A program made the position numbers and the translations under genes. Below the pieces are notes generated by a model, which saw nothing but the letters and a program-made list of their open reading frames with translations, did no database searches and was not told where the DNA came from. From Macrostomum hystrix (Eukaryota > Platyhelminthes > Macrostomidae), in contig CATNEN010000039.1 in assembly GCA_950097015.1 (NCBI GenBank), positions 8,944,501 to 9,008,500 of the forward strand: 64,000 nucleotides of DNA, written 5' to 3'. Shown in pieces: positions 1 to 10,931 of this stretch; the stretch's first letter is position 1; each line of letters opens with the position of its first letter.

Positions 1-784
1 ATTATCTGAGACAAAAAAATTTTTCCTTTTTTATCGAAGGAGCGCGCATAAAATTACTGACTGTGAAGTGTGTTTATTTTTTCTAATTAATCAGACTGTG
101 TTGTACACAATTATTGATTTTACCTTACAAAAGCGATTCGTTTCAATAAATTGGCGAACAAAATGATATGGCAACAAGCTGTGTGACAGACATTCATTCA
201 CCCCGCTATGACTCTAAGTTGCTCTCTTAGTGATTGCGAGAAAGCCAGTTCTTTTCCTGTTGTTTTTGTTTCAAGTAATTTTATTTAAATAGCAAAAAAT
301 TCAGTTTTTATATATACTGCCAGTGAACATTCTACTTCTGTGTTTTCTATTGAATTATTTAGTTTTGTTTGCTTTTGTTATTTAATGCTTGAAGTCTTGA
401 AGTCGAGGTTAAATTATGGTTGGCAAATCTTAAAAAACGATTTCGATTCCTGAAAAACACGAAAGTTTCATTCGAGTTTTTTTACCCGAATACCTGTGTT
501 TTCTGTATTTTGAAAGGCAGGTCAAGGCCAGGTAGATCGGAATGCAGTAACTTGCAGGCTTGGCTTCTGCTGCCTCCACTTCTAGTTCGCCGGCGCAGCT
601 TTGAGGGGACAACCAAATTTTTTTCCACTTCTCTCTCTTTACCCGACATTTTCTCTTCTGCGTATCTTAGGGCCACATGAAAGTGCAAAACACTGCTTGG
701 AAGGATCGAAGATTAAGTGACCCGGCAGTCTAGGTGTTCAACTCGACTTACCGAGCTAGAAATGCTTTCTGCGGACTAACTATA
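1..784. other. No gene recognised (upstream flank of F-box gene)
   Basis: AT-rich sequence with only short open frames and none that resembles a known protein. It could hold 5' exons or promoter of the F-box gene that follows, because that gene has no usable ATG in its visible long exon. An ATG at 417 is closed after five codons, so it is not a convincing start. Confidence 0.4.
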
Positions 785-1113
785 CTAATAATTATTATTA
801 TTTCAGAAGGGCTGCGGGCAATGACATCATTTGGTGATACTAGACCCGCACCCATTTAGATGAGTACACATGAGTACACCCGCACCCATTTAGATGAGTA
901 CACAGATGAGTATACACTCTTGAGTACACACGCACACAAGTGTGTACATCTGCCCTGACTGTGCCTTCGAGGTTGGCCCTCAAGGGCTTATATTGCACTA
1001 CAAACCCCCAAGCCTTCTGTCCGCGGCTGCGCCCCAATTTCATGTGGCCTCACCGCAGAATCAAGCTCAGGGACCTTGGTGCAAACACCACTCTTCTGCC
1101 ACTCACCCCCTTA
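785..1113 (-). mobile_element. tRNA-derived SINE, family 1, copy A (reverse)
   Basis: Reverse copy of a repeat also seen at 11541, 21899, 27501 and 36288. Read on the minus strand it starts with a tRNA-like head containing a B-box-like GAGCTTGATTC, continues through a conserved body (for example GTCAGGGCAGATGTACAC) and ends in CCCGCAGCCCT followed by an ATT-rich tail. The tail lies at about 785-805 on the plus strand. It carries a local duplication of the 'cccgcacccatttagatgag' segment near 845-900. It sits just upstream of the first visible F-box exon, probably in an intron. Confidence 0.8.
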
Positions 1114-1194
1114 GTGCGGACTGTGTGTTCTTTTTAGTGGAGTTTGCTGACTGCGCATTATCATTGCACAAATTCTAATTGTACATCGTTTCAG

Positions 1195-3644
1195 TCTAGC
1201 CAAGCCAAATCTAGCTCTAGCGGTGGCGGCGTCCACTGCGAAGACGACTGCCAGGACGCCGAAGACGATGATTCATCGTCCTCCTCATTGTCGGCTTCGC
1301 TGGCTGCGCCAACACCCGCGATTGCCGAGGCCTCCGACAGTCCAGTTGCTCTCTCTGACGCTTTGGAACACTTTCGCAGAGATTGGCGCCAGGAATTGCA
1401 GTCCCGTCAAGGCGTTGATCGACTCCAGCAGCTAGGCAGGCAGCAGCAGCAACAGAAGCAGCAGCAACAACAGCAGAAGCAGCAGCATCAGAAGCAGTCA
1501 ACGCAACGGCAGTCGTTTGAGCTTGCAGAATCAATGCAAAATCGACTGCATCTACAGACTGCAGTGACTACCTTGCAAAGCGACGACGATGACAATGACG
1601 AAAATGAAGATCGACAAGTGGAAGCTGACGAGGAAAGAGTGAAAGAAACAGAGTCCAACAAGGAAGACAATGACGTTGTGAAAGAGTTGAGCGAGCCGAC
1701 AGTTAGCGCCGATGCGGCAGGCGGCCTGGCCAGCTTGCCGTCCGAGTGTCTGCTTCGAATCGCCCGCTGGATCGTTGGCGGCAATAGCCAGCTGGACTAT
1801 CGCTCGCTGTGCCGCCTAGCTGGCGTATCTCGCCTGTTCCATCGTCTGGCTCATGATCGTTTAATCTGGTCGAAAGTCGGCCACCGCCTATGGGGCTTGG
1901 ATTGTGCCAATCGCGAACTCGTGCTCAGCCGTGCTCAGCCACTGTTCGATGGAGTTTACATTGGCAAGTGCAGCTATGTGCGCATAGGCGAGCGCGACAT
2001 CGGCCAGTGCTACAGGCCCTGCTTCCTAGTTGAATACTATCGCTACCTGCGATTTTATCCGCCGCCTCGAGGCCAAGCCATGCGCGGCCGAGTCGAACTG
2101 CTCACGGCCAACGATCCGCCTGAGCTCATCTTGCCTGGCATGTCTCAGCAGGCCGGCCTGCTCACTGGCGAGTACAGGTTCTCCCTGCCAGCTGATGAAT
2201 CCGAGCCCTGTCTAATTCAGTGCGTTTTCCGAACCCGGCAAACCGGCAGCTCTGGCGGCTCCGCCGGCGCTGGAAGGCGCGGTCTGGCGGCCCCCAGCTG
2301 GGAGAGAAGCGTTGATTATTTTTGCGATTTTCAAGTTCAGCCTGCGCCACCCATAGCTGGCCTGGCAGATTTGGCCGCCGACATTGGCGAGGCCAGTTCC
2401 AAGGCTGGTAGAAGGCGCCATCGACTCATGAGCCGGTGGAATTGTCGCATCCAATGGCTGCGATACGAGATGGGCGTCAGGTGAGACTGAAGTCATGTTC
2501 CTATGTGACCTGCTACACCTGAAACCTGTCTTTCAGTGTGACCTGCTCCACCTGTAACCTGTCCTTCAATGTGACCTGCTCCACCTGAAACCTGTCCTTC
2601 AGTGTGACCTGCTCCACCTGAAACCTGTCCTTCAGTGTGACCTGCTCCACCTGAAACCTGTCTTTCAGTGTGACCTGCTCCACCTGTAACCTGTCCTTCA
2701 GTGTGACCTGCTCCACCTGAAACCTGTCCTTCAGTGTGACCTGCTCCACCTGAAACCTGTCCTTCAGTGTGACCTGCTCCACCTGAAACCTGTCCTTCAG
2801 TGTGACCTGCTCCACCTGAAACCTGTCCTTCAGTGTGACCTGCTCCACCTGAAACCTGTCCTTCAGTGTGACCTGCTCCACCTGAAACCTGTCCTTCAGT
2901 GTGACCTGCTCCACCTGAAACCTGTCCTTCAGTGTGACCTGCTCCACCTGAAACCTGTCCTTCAGTGTGACCTGCTCCACCTGAAACCTGTCCTTCAGTG
3001 TGACCTGCTCCACCTGAAACCTGTCCTTCAGTGTGACCTGCTCCACCTGAAACCTGTCCTTCAGTTTAACCTATTCCTTAGTCCAGGGGTCGGCAAACTC
3101 CGGAACGTGGGCCAGATGCGGCCCTCGAAGCCCCTAAATCTGGCCCGTTGCCCTTTCCACCACCTATAGTATCCTGTCTCATCTCTCTATTGTCTTATCT
3201 GTCCTGTGTCTAATTATCTCTCCCCTGTCTCATCTCTGCCGTGTCTCCCGTCTCTCCAGTCTTATCTATTCTCATCTCTGGCTCAATCCTCCCCTGTCTC
3301 GTCTATCGGAGTCTCATCTCTCCCATTTCTCATCTATCCTGTGTCCCATCTCTCCCATTTATCATCTCTCCCATTTCTCATCTCTCGCATTTCTCATCTA
3401 TCCTGTGTCTCATCTCTCCCCTTTCTCATATTCCTACAGTTAATACGGCCCGCTGTCGTCCTAGGTTCTCTCCGTGGCCCGCTCGCTAAAAAGTTTGCCG
3501 ACCCCTGCCTTAGTCCCCACCTGAAACCCAGTTATTTTCAACTTAACTTGTTAATTTTCTAAAAGATTGCGCGGACTGCTTATTTTTAGAAGTCCACATC
3601 GGATTGGCCTGGCCAGTTCACTTTTTGAAATTCAGTGCGGGTGA
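1195..3644 (+). CDS. FBXO9: F-box only protein 9-like, 5' end not seen
   Basis: Probable substrate receptor of an SCF ubiquitin ligase. Exons 1195-2480 and 3590-3644 (donor cag|gtgaga, acceptor ttttag|a) join in phase to give 446 visible residues and a TGA stop. The N-terminal 170 residues are Ser-, Gln- and Asp/Glu-rich with a poly-Gln run. The F-box starts at LASLPSECLLRIARWI and is followed by an FBXO9-type block: FDGVYIGKCSYVR, then FLVEYYRYLRFYP and GEYRFSLP. The first visible exon opens after an acceptor (ttcag, 1190-1194) in phase 0 and has no in-frame ATG before about 1533, so the start lies in an exon upstream or outside the window. The TPR-like N-terminus known from vertebrate FBXO9 is not visible. 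The short C-terminus after SLFEIQCG is a prediction resting on one splice junction. Confidence 0.8.
2498..3064 (+). repeat. Minisatellite, 33-bp unit, in F-box gene intron
   Basis: About 17 nearly identical 33-bp units beginning some 17 bp after the 5' splice site at 2481. The unit contains 'gtgacctgctccacctgaaa' and ends in 'ctgtccttcag', which looks like a pyrimidine tract plus a 3' splice site. Because 33 is a multiple of three, the minus strand is open for 177 codons; that frame is a repeat artefact. Confidence 0.95.
3084..3507. mobile_element. Non-autonomous hAT (Charlie-like) element with 8-bp TSD
   Basis: Terminal inverted repeats caggggtcggcaaactc (3084-3100) and its complement aagtttgccgacccctg (3491-3507) bound a 424-bp element. 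It is flanked by a perfect 8-bp duplication, ccttagtc, at 3076-3083 and 3508-3515. The termini resemble those of hAT-Charlie elements of vertebrates (CAGGGGTC plus GGCC-rich subterminal repeats). The interior has no transposase; much of it is a simple repeat of 'ctcatctctcccattt'. It inserted in the degenerate end of the adjoining minisatellite. Confidence 0.93.
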
Positions 3645-5550
3645 CCGTCAACCATTAACATGTTCATAAAATGTTTTATTAATCATTTTCCCGTCTGTTG
3701 CAGTCTGAGTGTCATTTGATATTGTATTTGAGTATTCTTTAACAAAGCTCGTCTCTAACATCTGAATGTCTAAGCAATGCCCAGCTCGCCATCCTAACAA
3801 TCCCTGTGGCAATTGTTGTCTGCCTTCGCTTTAACATCAGATCAGTTAACTCCCGATAGAAAATATGCGTGAGTTATCCGCATCCGGATATGGATTTGGT
3901 CTTACAGACGTCATTGAGGTAGTAAGTAGCAGCCCTGTGTATTGAAATAGCATGGATATAATCTATTAATTTCTATTTTAACATTATTTATATGTGTACA
4001 TATCTGGAAATGTAAGCTTACACGCTGCCTTGGCAAAAAATAAGTCCGGCGCTAGCTAAGCAATGTTCAGGCAAAGAAAGACAGAATTCCTATTCGGCAT
4101 TCTTTTTGTTGACGCTGGGAGCAGCTGGAGACAACTGACCCTTGAAAGCCGCCAAGAGGCACAAATTCAGATGGAATTGACAGGACCAAACAGCGGGTAG
4201 TCCTTCCGCTGCTAGCGCAACTGGCTTCCAGGGTCAAGCTTCACAGCCTCCCTCTATCTCTAGTCGCGCTGTGACTAACTGTGGAACAGCTCGGTGGAAG
4301 AAAGCATGAGGAATATTCCTGACAGATTTCAACAGACTGTTTCTGTCTGCATTCGGCCTGTCTATGCTTTTTAAATGGCAATTCTCCTCCTTTAGAAAGC
4401 TGACTAGCTCGCCGGTCAATTAAACGCAAATAGTCTTATAATCTGTTGGAGAAGTTCAAGTAGCAAAGTTTCTTGGGCCCGCAAATCTATTCCACAAGAA
4501 TGAGTCTCGCCACAGACATGCGAACTGGCCATTGGGCATGTCATTTCACTTACATTTTACGCCCATCCAGCTGGCGCAAATGCATCGGCCAGCTATAGGC
4601 CGCATTCTTGTTATCGCCAATTTAAATGCAGAGAGATCAGTCTTCTCTTTCTCTGTCTGTTCTCTGTCTCTCTATTTCCTCTGTGTTCGGCTTCTAATAA
4701 ACTTTGCATTGCCATAGGCCGAACTATCTGGCCGTGTATCTGTCTCTCGGGATTGACTGGTGAAATTTTAACTAGAACTTGACTGATCGCGTCTGTGCCT
4801 CTCGCACTCTTGCTTTACCCCGACTACGAACATTGATGCCCTGAGCTCAGCTCACAGAGCTATCGTTTAGTACTGACTGAGTTGACTAGATATGCTTTAG
4901 TTAAATAAGTAATAAATGATGGACATTAGTTGGAATCGATTCCTCCTCAATCTCCAGACCGCAATATTTGGCATAGTTGGCAAAAATATTACTACTGAAG
5001 TATTACCACCCATCAGTAAAACGGCTCGCTAGTTAAAAATGAATTGATTATATTGTGAGTCACAGTAATTCAGATTTTGGTAATTCAAAGCAGAAAATAC
5101 ATGTTGCCATCGTATAAAAATATTCATATAAAATATTCGTCGAATCGTTAAGGCGATGTTGCGTGACGTCGGCATTGATTGACTCTAACAAAGCGAAGAG
5201 AAGATATGTGGGCTCTAGTAGCTATGCTGGCTTAATGCCTGTCTTCTGTAACTTGACCGCGTCACCTGAAGATGGCATGTTGAATGCTGAGAGCACGAGA
5301 AAAAATGTTTCGTCAAAAAGGTTCTTTAAACCAAAGATAAGAAAAAATACATCGACGAGACCCAAGACTTCTTATTCGAATAAAATACAAGCACTATGAT
5401 TACATAATAAACAACTGTATTCTTGTGACGCATTTTGCATTTCTGATTTCAAAGAAAAAATCTATCTAAATTAAAATAGTCATTGTCGTGTTGTTTTTTC
5501 CTAAAATATTTTTTAACTAAAACTTTAAATGCTTCCTTTGAAAGCGTTCT
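3645..5550. other. Intergenic, no gene recognised
   Basis: Lies between the stop of the F-box gene and the 3' end of the minus-strand channel gene. Only short open frames occur (for example 5163-5399), none with recognisable motifs or flanking splice sites. Presumably holds the 3' UTR of the F-box gene. Confidence 0.5.
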
Positions 5551-5556
5551 TTTATT
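5551..5556 (-). promoter_or_regulatory. Candidate polyadenylation signal of the DEG/ENaC gene
   Basis: tttatt on the plus strand is AATAAA on the minus strand, about 95 bases past the stop of the channel gene. A second AATAAA lies at 5643-5648, only a few bases past the stop. Which is used cannot be told from sequence. Confidence 0.45.
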
Positions 5557-5651
5557 GATCACAAGTAATAGTATACTGAAGACTTTATATTAATGTATAA
5601 GTATGTTTGCTGCAAAGTCGCACAAGCGAGTTTAGAGGCGAGTTTATTTGC

Positions 5652-8600
5652 CTATTTTGACTGCGCCCTGATATCGCAATCCATCGCCAGTTTTGGCATT
5701 TTCGCTTCTCTCTCCTGCTGTGACAAAAGCGGTCGAGCTATGCCATCCTTACTATTTGCGGGTATCAGCTTTGGCTGTCGGTATAAGTTGGGATTGGCGG
5801 AATGGTCGTATGATTTGCCTCTGGTCTTATCTCTGTGACTTGGTGACCGGCCCCTATCCAGCGTCGGCTCGAAGTTGACCGGACTGGCCAGGGACAAGTC
5901 TTCAGCGCCGACTTGTCTGCTGATTTCGTCTCTTCCGCTCTGCTTGACCCTAGACGGGCTAGGAAGCTTCCGCAACAGCGCTCGAACGTTATAGGAAAAT
6001 ATAATAAGTATTATCTCGGCAAACTCGCACAGTGTCACCATTGACACCCCAATCCATAAACCTGCGTCAGGTGGAGAAATCAGGTAGTTTGTAAGTCGCG
6101 TTACGCACCACAATAACCAGGTAACAATGTGTAAGATAGGTAAAATGTAAGGAGTAAATGGCTTCTTACCCATTATTCCTCCGAGATCTGAAAACAGATT
6201 CACCAGTTCGTAGCTTCTTTCCTCGTATAGTTGCCTCACGGTGAGTGTTTTCGGGTAAACTCTTAGTTGCAGGAAGCTCTGGCGAATAATGTTGTGCACT
6301 TGATGGCAATGGCTGTCATTTTTAAACGTGTTGCTTTTCAGATTTAGCTGACTCTCCATGCAGTAGCTTAGGTTTATGTTGTGAAGAGCTATCGAATGGT
6401 TGAGAGCGTGATTGTTATTAATCATTTTGTTGAGCTGGTTGACCCGATTTTGTAGCATGCGAGCAATCCGAGCTAAACGAATATTCGCTCCACGAATCTC
6501 TAGGCTCAGATCGGGCCAGCGGCTTTGAAACACGGAGAAGTCATAGGTTGTGTACTTGCACATGTTCAGGCACTTGGACTGTCTGCGACCCGACTTCAGC
6601 TCGGGCAGCGCGCAGCGCAGATTCTTCATGCGCTGGTTTAACCGACTCCTGAACGCTTGCTCCAGTTCACTGGACAATTCTAACTGCTCGGACATTGGCA
6701 TTCTGTAGTAGGCAGACATTGTTAGATGCTTCAAATCTGGCGAAAGAATCTTGTGTTTTCTAGCGATTGGCCTGCCGCTTAAAAAGGTCACCATGTCGTC
6801 TATCAAAGGTATTATCTCATCGGGATTCTGAGCTCCCAATATGTCCTGACAGAAGTTAATCGGTTTATGGCCGCTTCCGTGTGTTTCGGTCTGAACTAGG
6901 CCTTCTATAGTGCAGTTGCACATGTCCTGAATGCGCTTCATGTGTTCAAACGTTGTACAGTCTGTCAGCTGCTTCTCGTAGCTTTCTGTCTTACTGAAAC
7001 AAATAAGATAGTTAATCGCATTTTAACTCGCAATATAAACTTACTTAATTAGCTCTTTGCCATTGAATAGTTTTAGGTGACTTGTTGCGAAACCGAATTT
7101 TTTCGCCACTGAAGAGTAAAAAGACCACACTATTTTCCACTGGGGAAAGATCACGTGGGTATTTAAAATACCCACTGTCTACATAGCGATAGCTCCCAAA
7201 ACCAAAAGAAAAATTTTGGGGGAGGTCCACTATCTGAATCCAAATTTTCCGCCCTTTACAATGAACCAACTTTCAAAGCCGTCTGACGTCAGCATCGTCG
7301 AGATGGGCAATTCTTGTCAAAGACGCAAATGACAAAAACAACTAACATTGCTCTGTGGCGAATCCATATTAGTTCAATAATGTACAAATGGACTATTTAA
7401 TCACTACAATTATAATCACGAATAATAGCCGACGTGGTTGCATAACAAAATTTTGTGAGGAGAAAAGTTATGCTTATATGAGTGGTTTTTGGCACCATGC
7501 ACCCCGACGAAAATCGGGGTGCATTATATCAACAAAGACTATGTTGTGTTATTCTCGAAGTTGTCGAAAGCGGATAGTGTGGAATTTTAGGCCGTTTTGC
7601 TTTTTGCGATCGGTAAAATATTTTGGGAGATACAGAAATGTGGATATTTGAAATCCTCCCGTGGTCTCTCAATTGTTAAAGCACCATTGTACTTAAAAAA
7701 CAGAAATTTATAAAAACGGACAAAAGTATTTAGTTTTATGTGAGGATAACTTACTCAAGCATATTATCGTATGCGTAGAACCTATCCTTCGGCTCGCATC
7801 TTTTAGTCGGCGTATTGGCTAGACTAGTTTGCACTTGATTTAGTGCTAGTACAGTTTGCATTCCGCTTGGCGAATTGATGCCATACTCGCTCGGATACGG
7901 AATTGTGTCCTGCAGAAACGGATTAGATATTCAAAGCAGGTTTTCTATTTAACTTGCTCATTTTACACAAGGAACTAATTTTTTAGCGCAAATTTGTTGA
8001 TTACCTTTTGGTGGACAACAACCCTCAGTCCACCGGTCTCCAGCCCAGTTGTCACGATATTGCCGTAGAAGTCGTTATTCTGTATATGATCCACGCTTGG
8101 ACTGTACAGAACCAGCACTAGGCCTTTCTCAACGCCGCTAGACTTCATCAGCCGATTCCAGGCCTTGAATGAGAAGCAATTACCATAATCGCGATGATAA
8201 AATACAGTAAAATTATCTTCACTGCATGGTTCCTGGTTGTACTGGCAGTACACTAGCATGTCAAGCATTCTGGCACTGACGTGAGTCATATTAAACAATG
8301 GCCAAGTGTGCACCGCGTGTTCAAAGCTAGCGTAGGCCATCTTTATTGCCTGCACTGAGATCTGCTCCTCGGATCGAGTTTTAGTATCAGCGAATCGCAT
8401 AGCCATCATGTAGCTGAGCAAGAAATAATTGTTTATTGACACATTCGATCGGCGCACTTCCGCAGATTGTGTTCTTAGAAACTTCTTCATTAGCGGATCG
8501 CATATAGTGACGTCCGGAAAGGTGAACTTGTTAGTTAGAAGTCGTGTAGTACTGGACACTGGATAGTCTCGGAATAGACTAATCTGCTTGTACGTATGCA

Positions 8601-8775
8601 TAGTCAGGCCAGTGAGAGCGCCCATCACGACGATTATCCAGAGTAGTCGCAGCCATGGCATTTGCTCTGAGAAGAAGCGACCCAACCCGTGCGCCGAGGT
8701 TCTGCTCGCAAAGCTGTGAATGTTGGCGTACAATAGACGACGCCTGAAGCGGTTGTTGCCACTGCTAATTTGCAT
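5652..8775 (-). CDS. DEG/ENaC family amiloride-sensitive sodium channel subunit
   Basis: Two-pass, ligand- or force-gated sodium channel subunit of the plasma membrane. Exons on the minus strand: 8775-8005, 7909-7755, 6993-6170, 6061-5652; all junctions are GT-AG and in phase, giving 719 residues. Family marks in order: the HG gating motif (TSAHGLGRF), TM1 around LLWIIVVMGALTG, FPDVTICD just outside TM1, the SEYGINSPSGMQ region in exon 2, a Cys-rich loop with CKYTTYDFSVFQSRWP, then LFSDLGGIMGLWIGVSMVTL, which is the pre-TM2/TM2 segment with the G-x-S selectivity filter (GVS). The cytoplasmic tail is basic and Ser-rich. The start at 8775 is the first ATG in the frame; an earlier 5' exon is possible. 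The length is near the family's usual 550-750. Whether it is peptide-, acid- or mechano-gated cannot be told. Confidence 0.93.
6062..6169 (-). other. 108-bp in-frame, stop-free intron before the channel's TM2
   Basis: On the minus strand the donor is GTAAGAAG and the acceptor GACGCAG. Splicing joins GGIMG to LWIGVS, restoring the canonical pore sequence. The intron is a multiple of three and has no stop, so a simple ORF reads through it and adds 36 hydrophobic residues. The family alignment clearly favours removal. Confidence 0.85.
7150..7665 (-). mobile_element. Dispersed repeat family R3, copy a (MITE-like)
   Basis: Lies in the second channel intron. On the minus strand it shares long stretches with the copy near 40540-40815, including 'gacggctttgaaagtt' followed by a 'ggcggaaaat' block. 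It contains the palindromic terminal motif gggtatttaaaataccc near 7158. No coding capacity. Edges are approximate because the copy is diverged. Confidence 0.6.
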
Positions 8776-10537
8776 AACAATTTTCTTTATAAGTTTGTAT
8801 TCCTTTAGAATCAAATAGTTATTTTACGATATCAGCTTTCTAGACAGAAAACTTTAATCTAAGGTTCTAAAATGAAACGAGTTTACGCGAAAGTATACCG
8901 TTTTTCACTGGGTATCGGTCCGAAGCCGCTGTAAGCGAACTTCTATTGGCTGGCGTGGTGCCACGCCTAGAGGATAAACTGTTAGAGTTTCGTCTAGAAC
9001 CAATAGCATCCGAAGTTGCTGTGTGTGTGATTCGTACATTAAGTTGGGCGCACACACTGCTAAGCTGCAACTACGAATGTTCAATATAGAAAATCAATAT
9101 ATCTTTTTCTTTAAATTATTTCCTGTCTAACCGAATTTGTTTCCTTAATTTTGCATTGCTTCAAAGCTTGGTGAGAAAGTAATTTAGAAGGTTTGAATTA
9201 GGACTCTATATTATTGCTTTTGATGTTCAGATAGAACAGACAGTTATCAGCTTTTATCTCAAAGGAAACCTCCTTTTGTATCTTCCGGTTATTTAACTGA
9301 GTTGGCAACACTTTATCGATTACGCAGATGGGCAATTAAAACGGACCTTTGATAGTTCATTAAATCCTTTCAGTAGGCAGTCTAAGAATTTTATTATCCC
9401 TTTTATCATCCAGCTGGTTTCGTCACCCTTATATCTACAACTAAATTTAGGAATCTCGCTTATGCTCGATCTCTGTAGAGCTTCAATACGACCTTTGGTT
9501 TCATGGCGTCTTATAATGAATGCAGTGGTTAAACGTAACATAAAAATGCTCTTGAAACATACTACTTAATTTCTCAACTGCACAGTAACGTTCTCGTCAA
9601 CTTACTAAGTATTCTGATCCCCACCAACTCCAAATTCGCAGGAGTTCGATTCGCGATTCTTGCGTAACAGACTTTGACGTTTCCGATCGGAAAGCCTTTC
9701 CAACGCTGCAGTTTGCCAGAGTTCGAAGCTTCACTCGTGATTGCGACGACTGTCACCTGTAAAACCTTGATTCCGAATGTTATCCCAGGAATAAATTCGC
9801 GCCAGTTTTGTTTTAAAAATCATCTTTGTGTGAGGGCCCACAGAGCTTCGGCCTTTGCACCGAAAAAATGAAGAATTACAAACCTAACTAAACAAAATTA
9901 GTTCTATTTTCTGTCGTATTTTTAGTTCCCATTTACGTATTGCTCCACTGAGGTTGTCATACAAATTTCCCTTCACAATCGCAGTGCTGATTTATTTTTG
10001 ACTAAACTAATCTTGCTCACCAGTTTCCATGTGTAATCACAGCATTGGCAATTTACATAGCTGTATGTCGATGGTATATAATTGTTAGCTGGTTGAGGTT
10101 AGAGAATGTACAAAATAAAACTAAACTGATTAAAAAAACACGTAATTTCCCTTGCGTATTTTCACGGATCAACTTCTAGAAGCCAATATGATTTGTTCGG
10201 ACATCTTCATATTATTAGTTTATCGACTAAATAACCAGGGTCAATTTATTCGCTCTATGGCCTAGAACTTAACTATCCTGTGAAATATATTCTTCATAAT
10301 GTTTTAAACTAGCCGCATAAATAAATCAGTGCCATTTTAAGTGCCTTTTCTCGTTAGTGTGTACGTGTTTGTAAATGCTTCAGTTTGAGTAAAATATATA
10401 GACCTATTTTTGTCTTCTTGGTTTCTCGTCGCCGAAATCAAGTCAGATTTTAAAGAACATGCACTTTTGGTTTAGATTATTGTCATTTTTTCATTTGTCA
10501 TTGTCAGCTATTCCTGATTATTTCACCTGAATTTTCA
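8776..10537. other. Intergenic, no gene recognised
   Basis: Region between the 5' end of the channel gene and the tandem repeat before PYM. It should hold the channel promoter on the minus strand. No open frame with recognisable motifs, no tRNA, no array seen. Confidence 0.45.
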
Positions 10538-10556
10538 TTACACCTTAACCTCAAAT

Positions 10557-10824
10557 CCCACTTCACAACGAACGCACTGCCTTGACCACCTTAATAGCCA
10601 CCTCACTCCGCAACGGACCACCTTAATAGCCACCTCACTCCGCAACGTACGCACTTCCTTGACCACCTCAATAGCCACCTCACTCCGCAATGTACACACT
10701 TCCTTGACCACCTCAATAGCCACCTCACTCCGCAGCGTACGCACTTCCTTGACCACCTCAATAGCCACCTCACTCCGCAATGTACACACTTCTTTGACCG
10801 CCTTAATAGCCACCTCACTCCACA
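10557..10824 (+). repeat. Tandem repeat of about 45 and 57 bp just upstream of PYM
   Basis: Repeated core 'gaccacctcaatagccacct' with 'cactccgcaatgtacacactt' spacers, about five copies. It ends about 110 bp before the PYM start codon, so it lies in the promoter or 5' UTR. Both strands show repeat-generated open frames that are not genes. Confidence 0.85.
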
Positions 10825-10931
10825 ACTTTCTGAAAAAAAACACATTTTTCAGCACAATAGTTAGAAAGCAGCGGCAGCGGCAATAGTAGCACATACTTCT
10901 AAATTCGCTAGTCTTGGCCGATATCCGTGAC

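Noticed and set aside
1144-1194. In-frame upstream extension of the F-box exon
   Set aside because: No ATG, and a 3' splice site ends at 1194; more likely intron next to a SINE.
5163-5399. 78-codon frame in the intergenic region
   Set aside because: No known motif, no conserved neighbours, composition like flanking DNA.
6062-6169. Extra 36 residues as part of the channel protein
   Set aside because: Clean GTAAG and CAG ends, and splicing restores the conserved pre-TM2/TM2 sequence.
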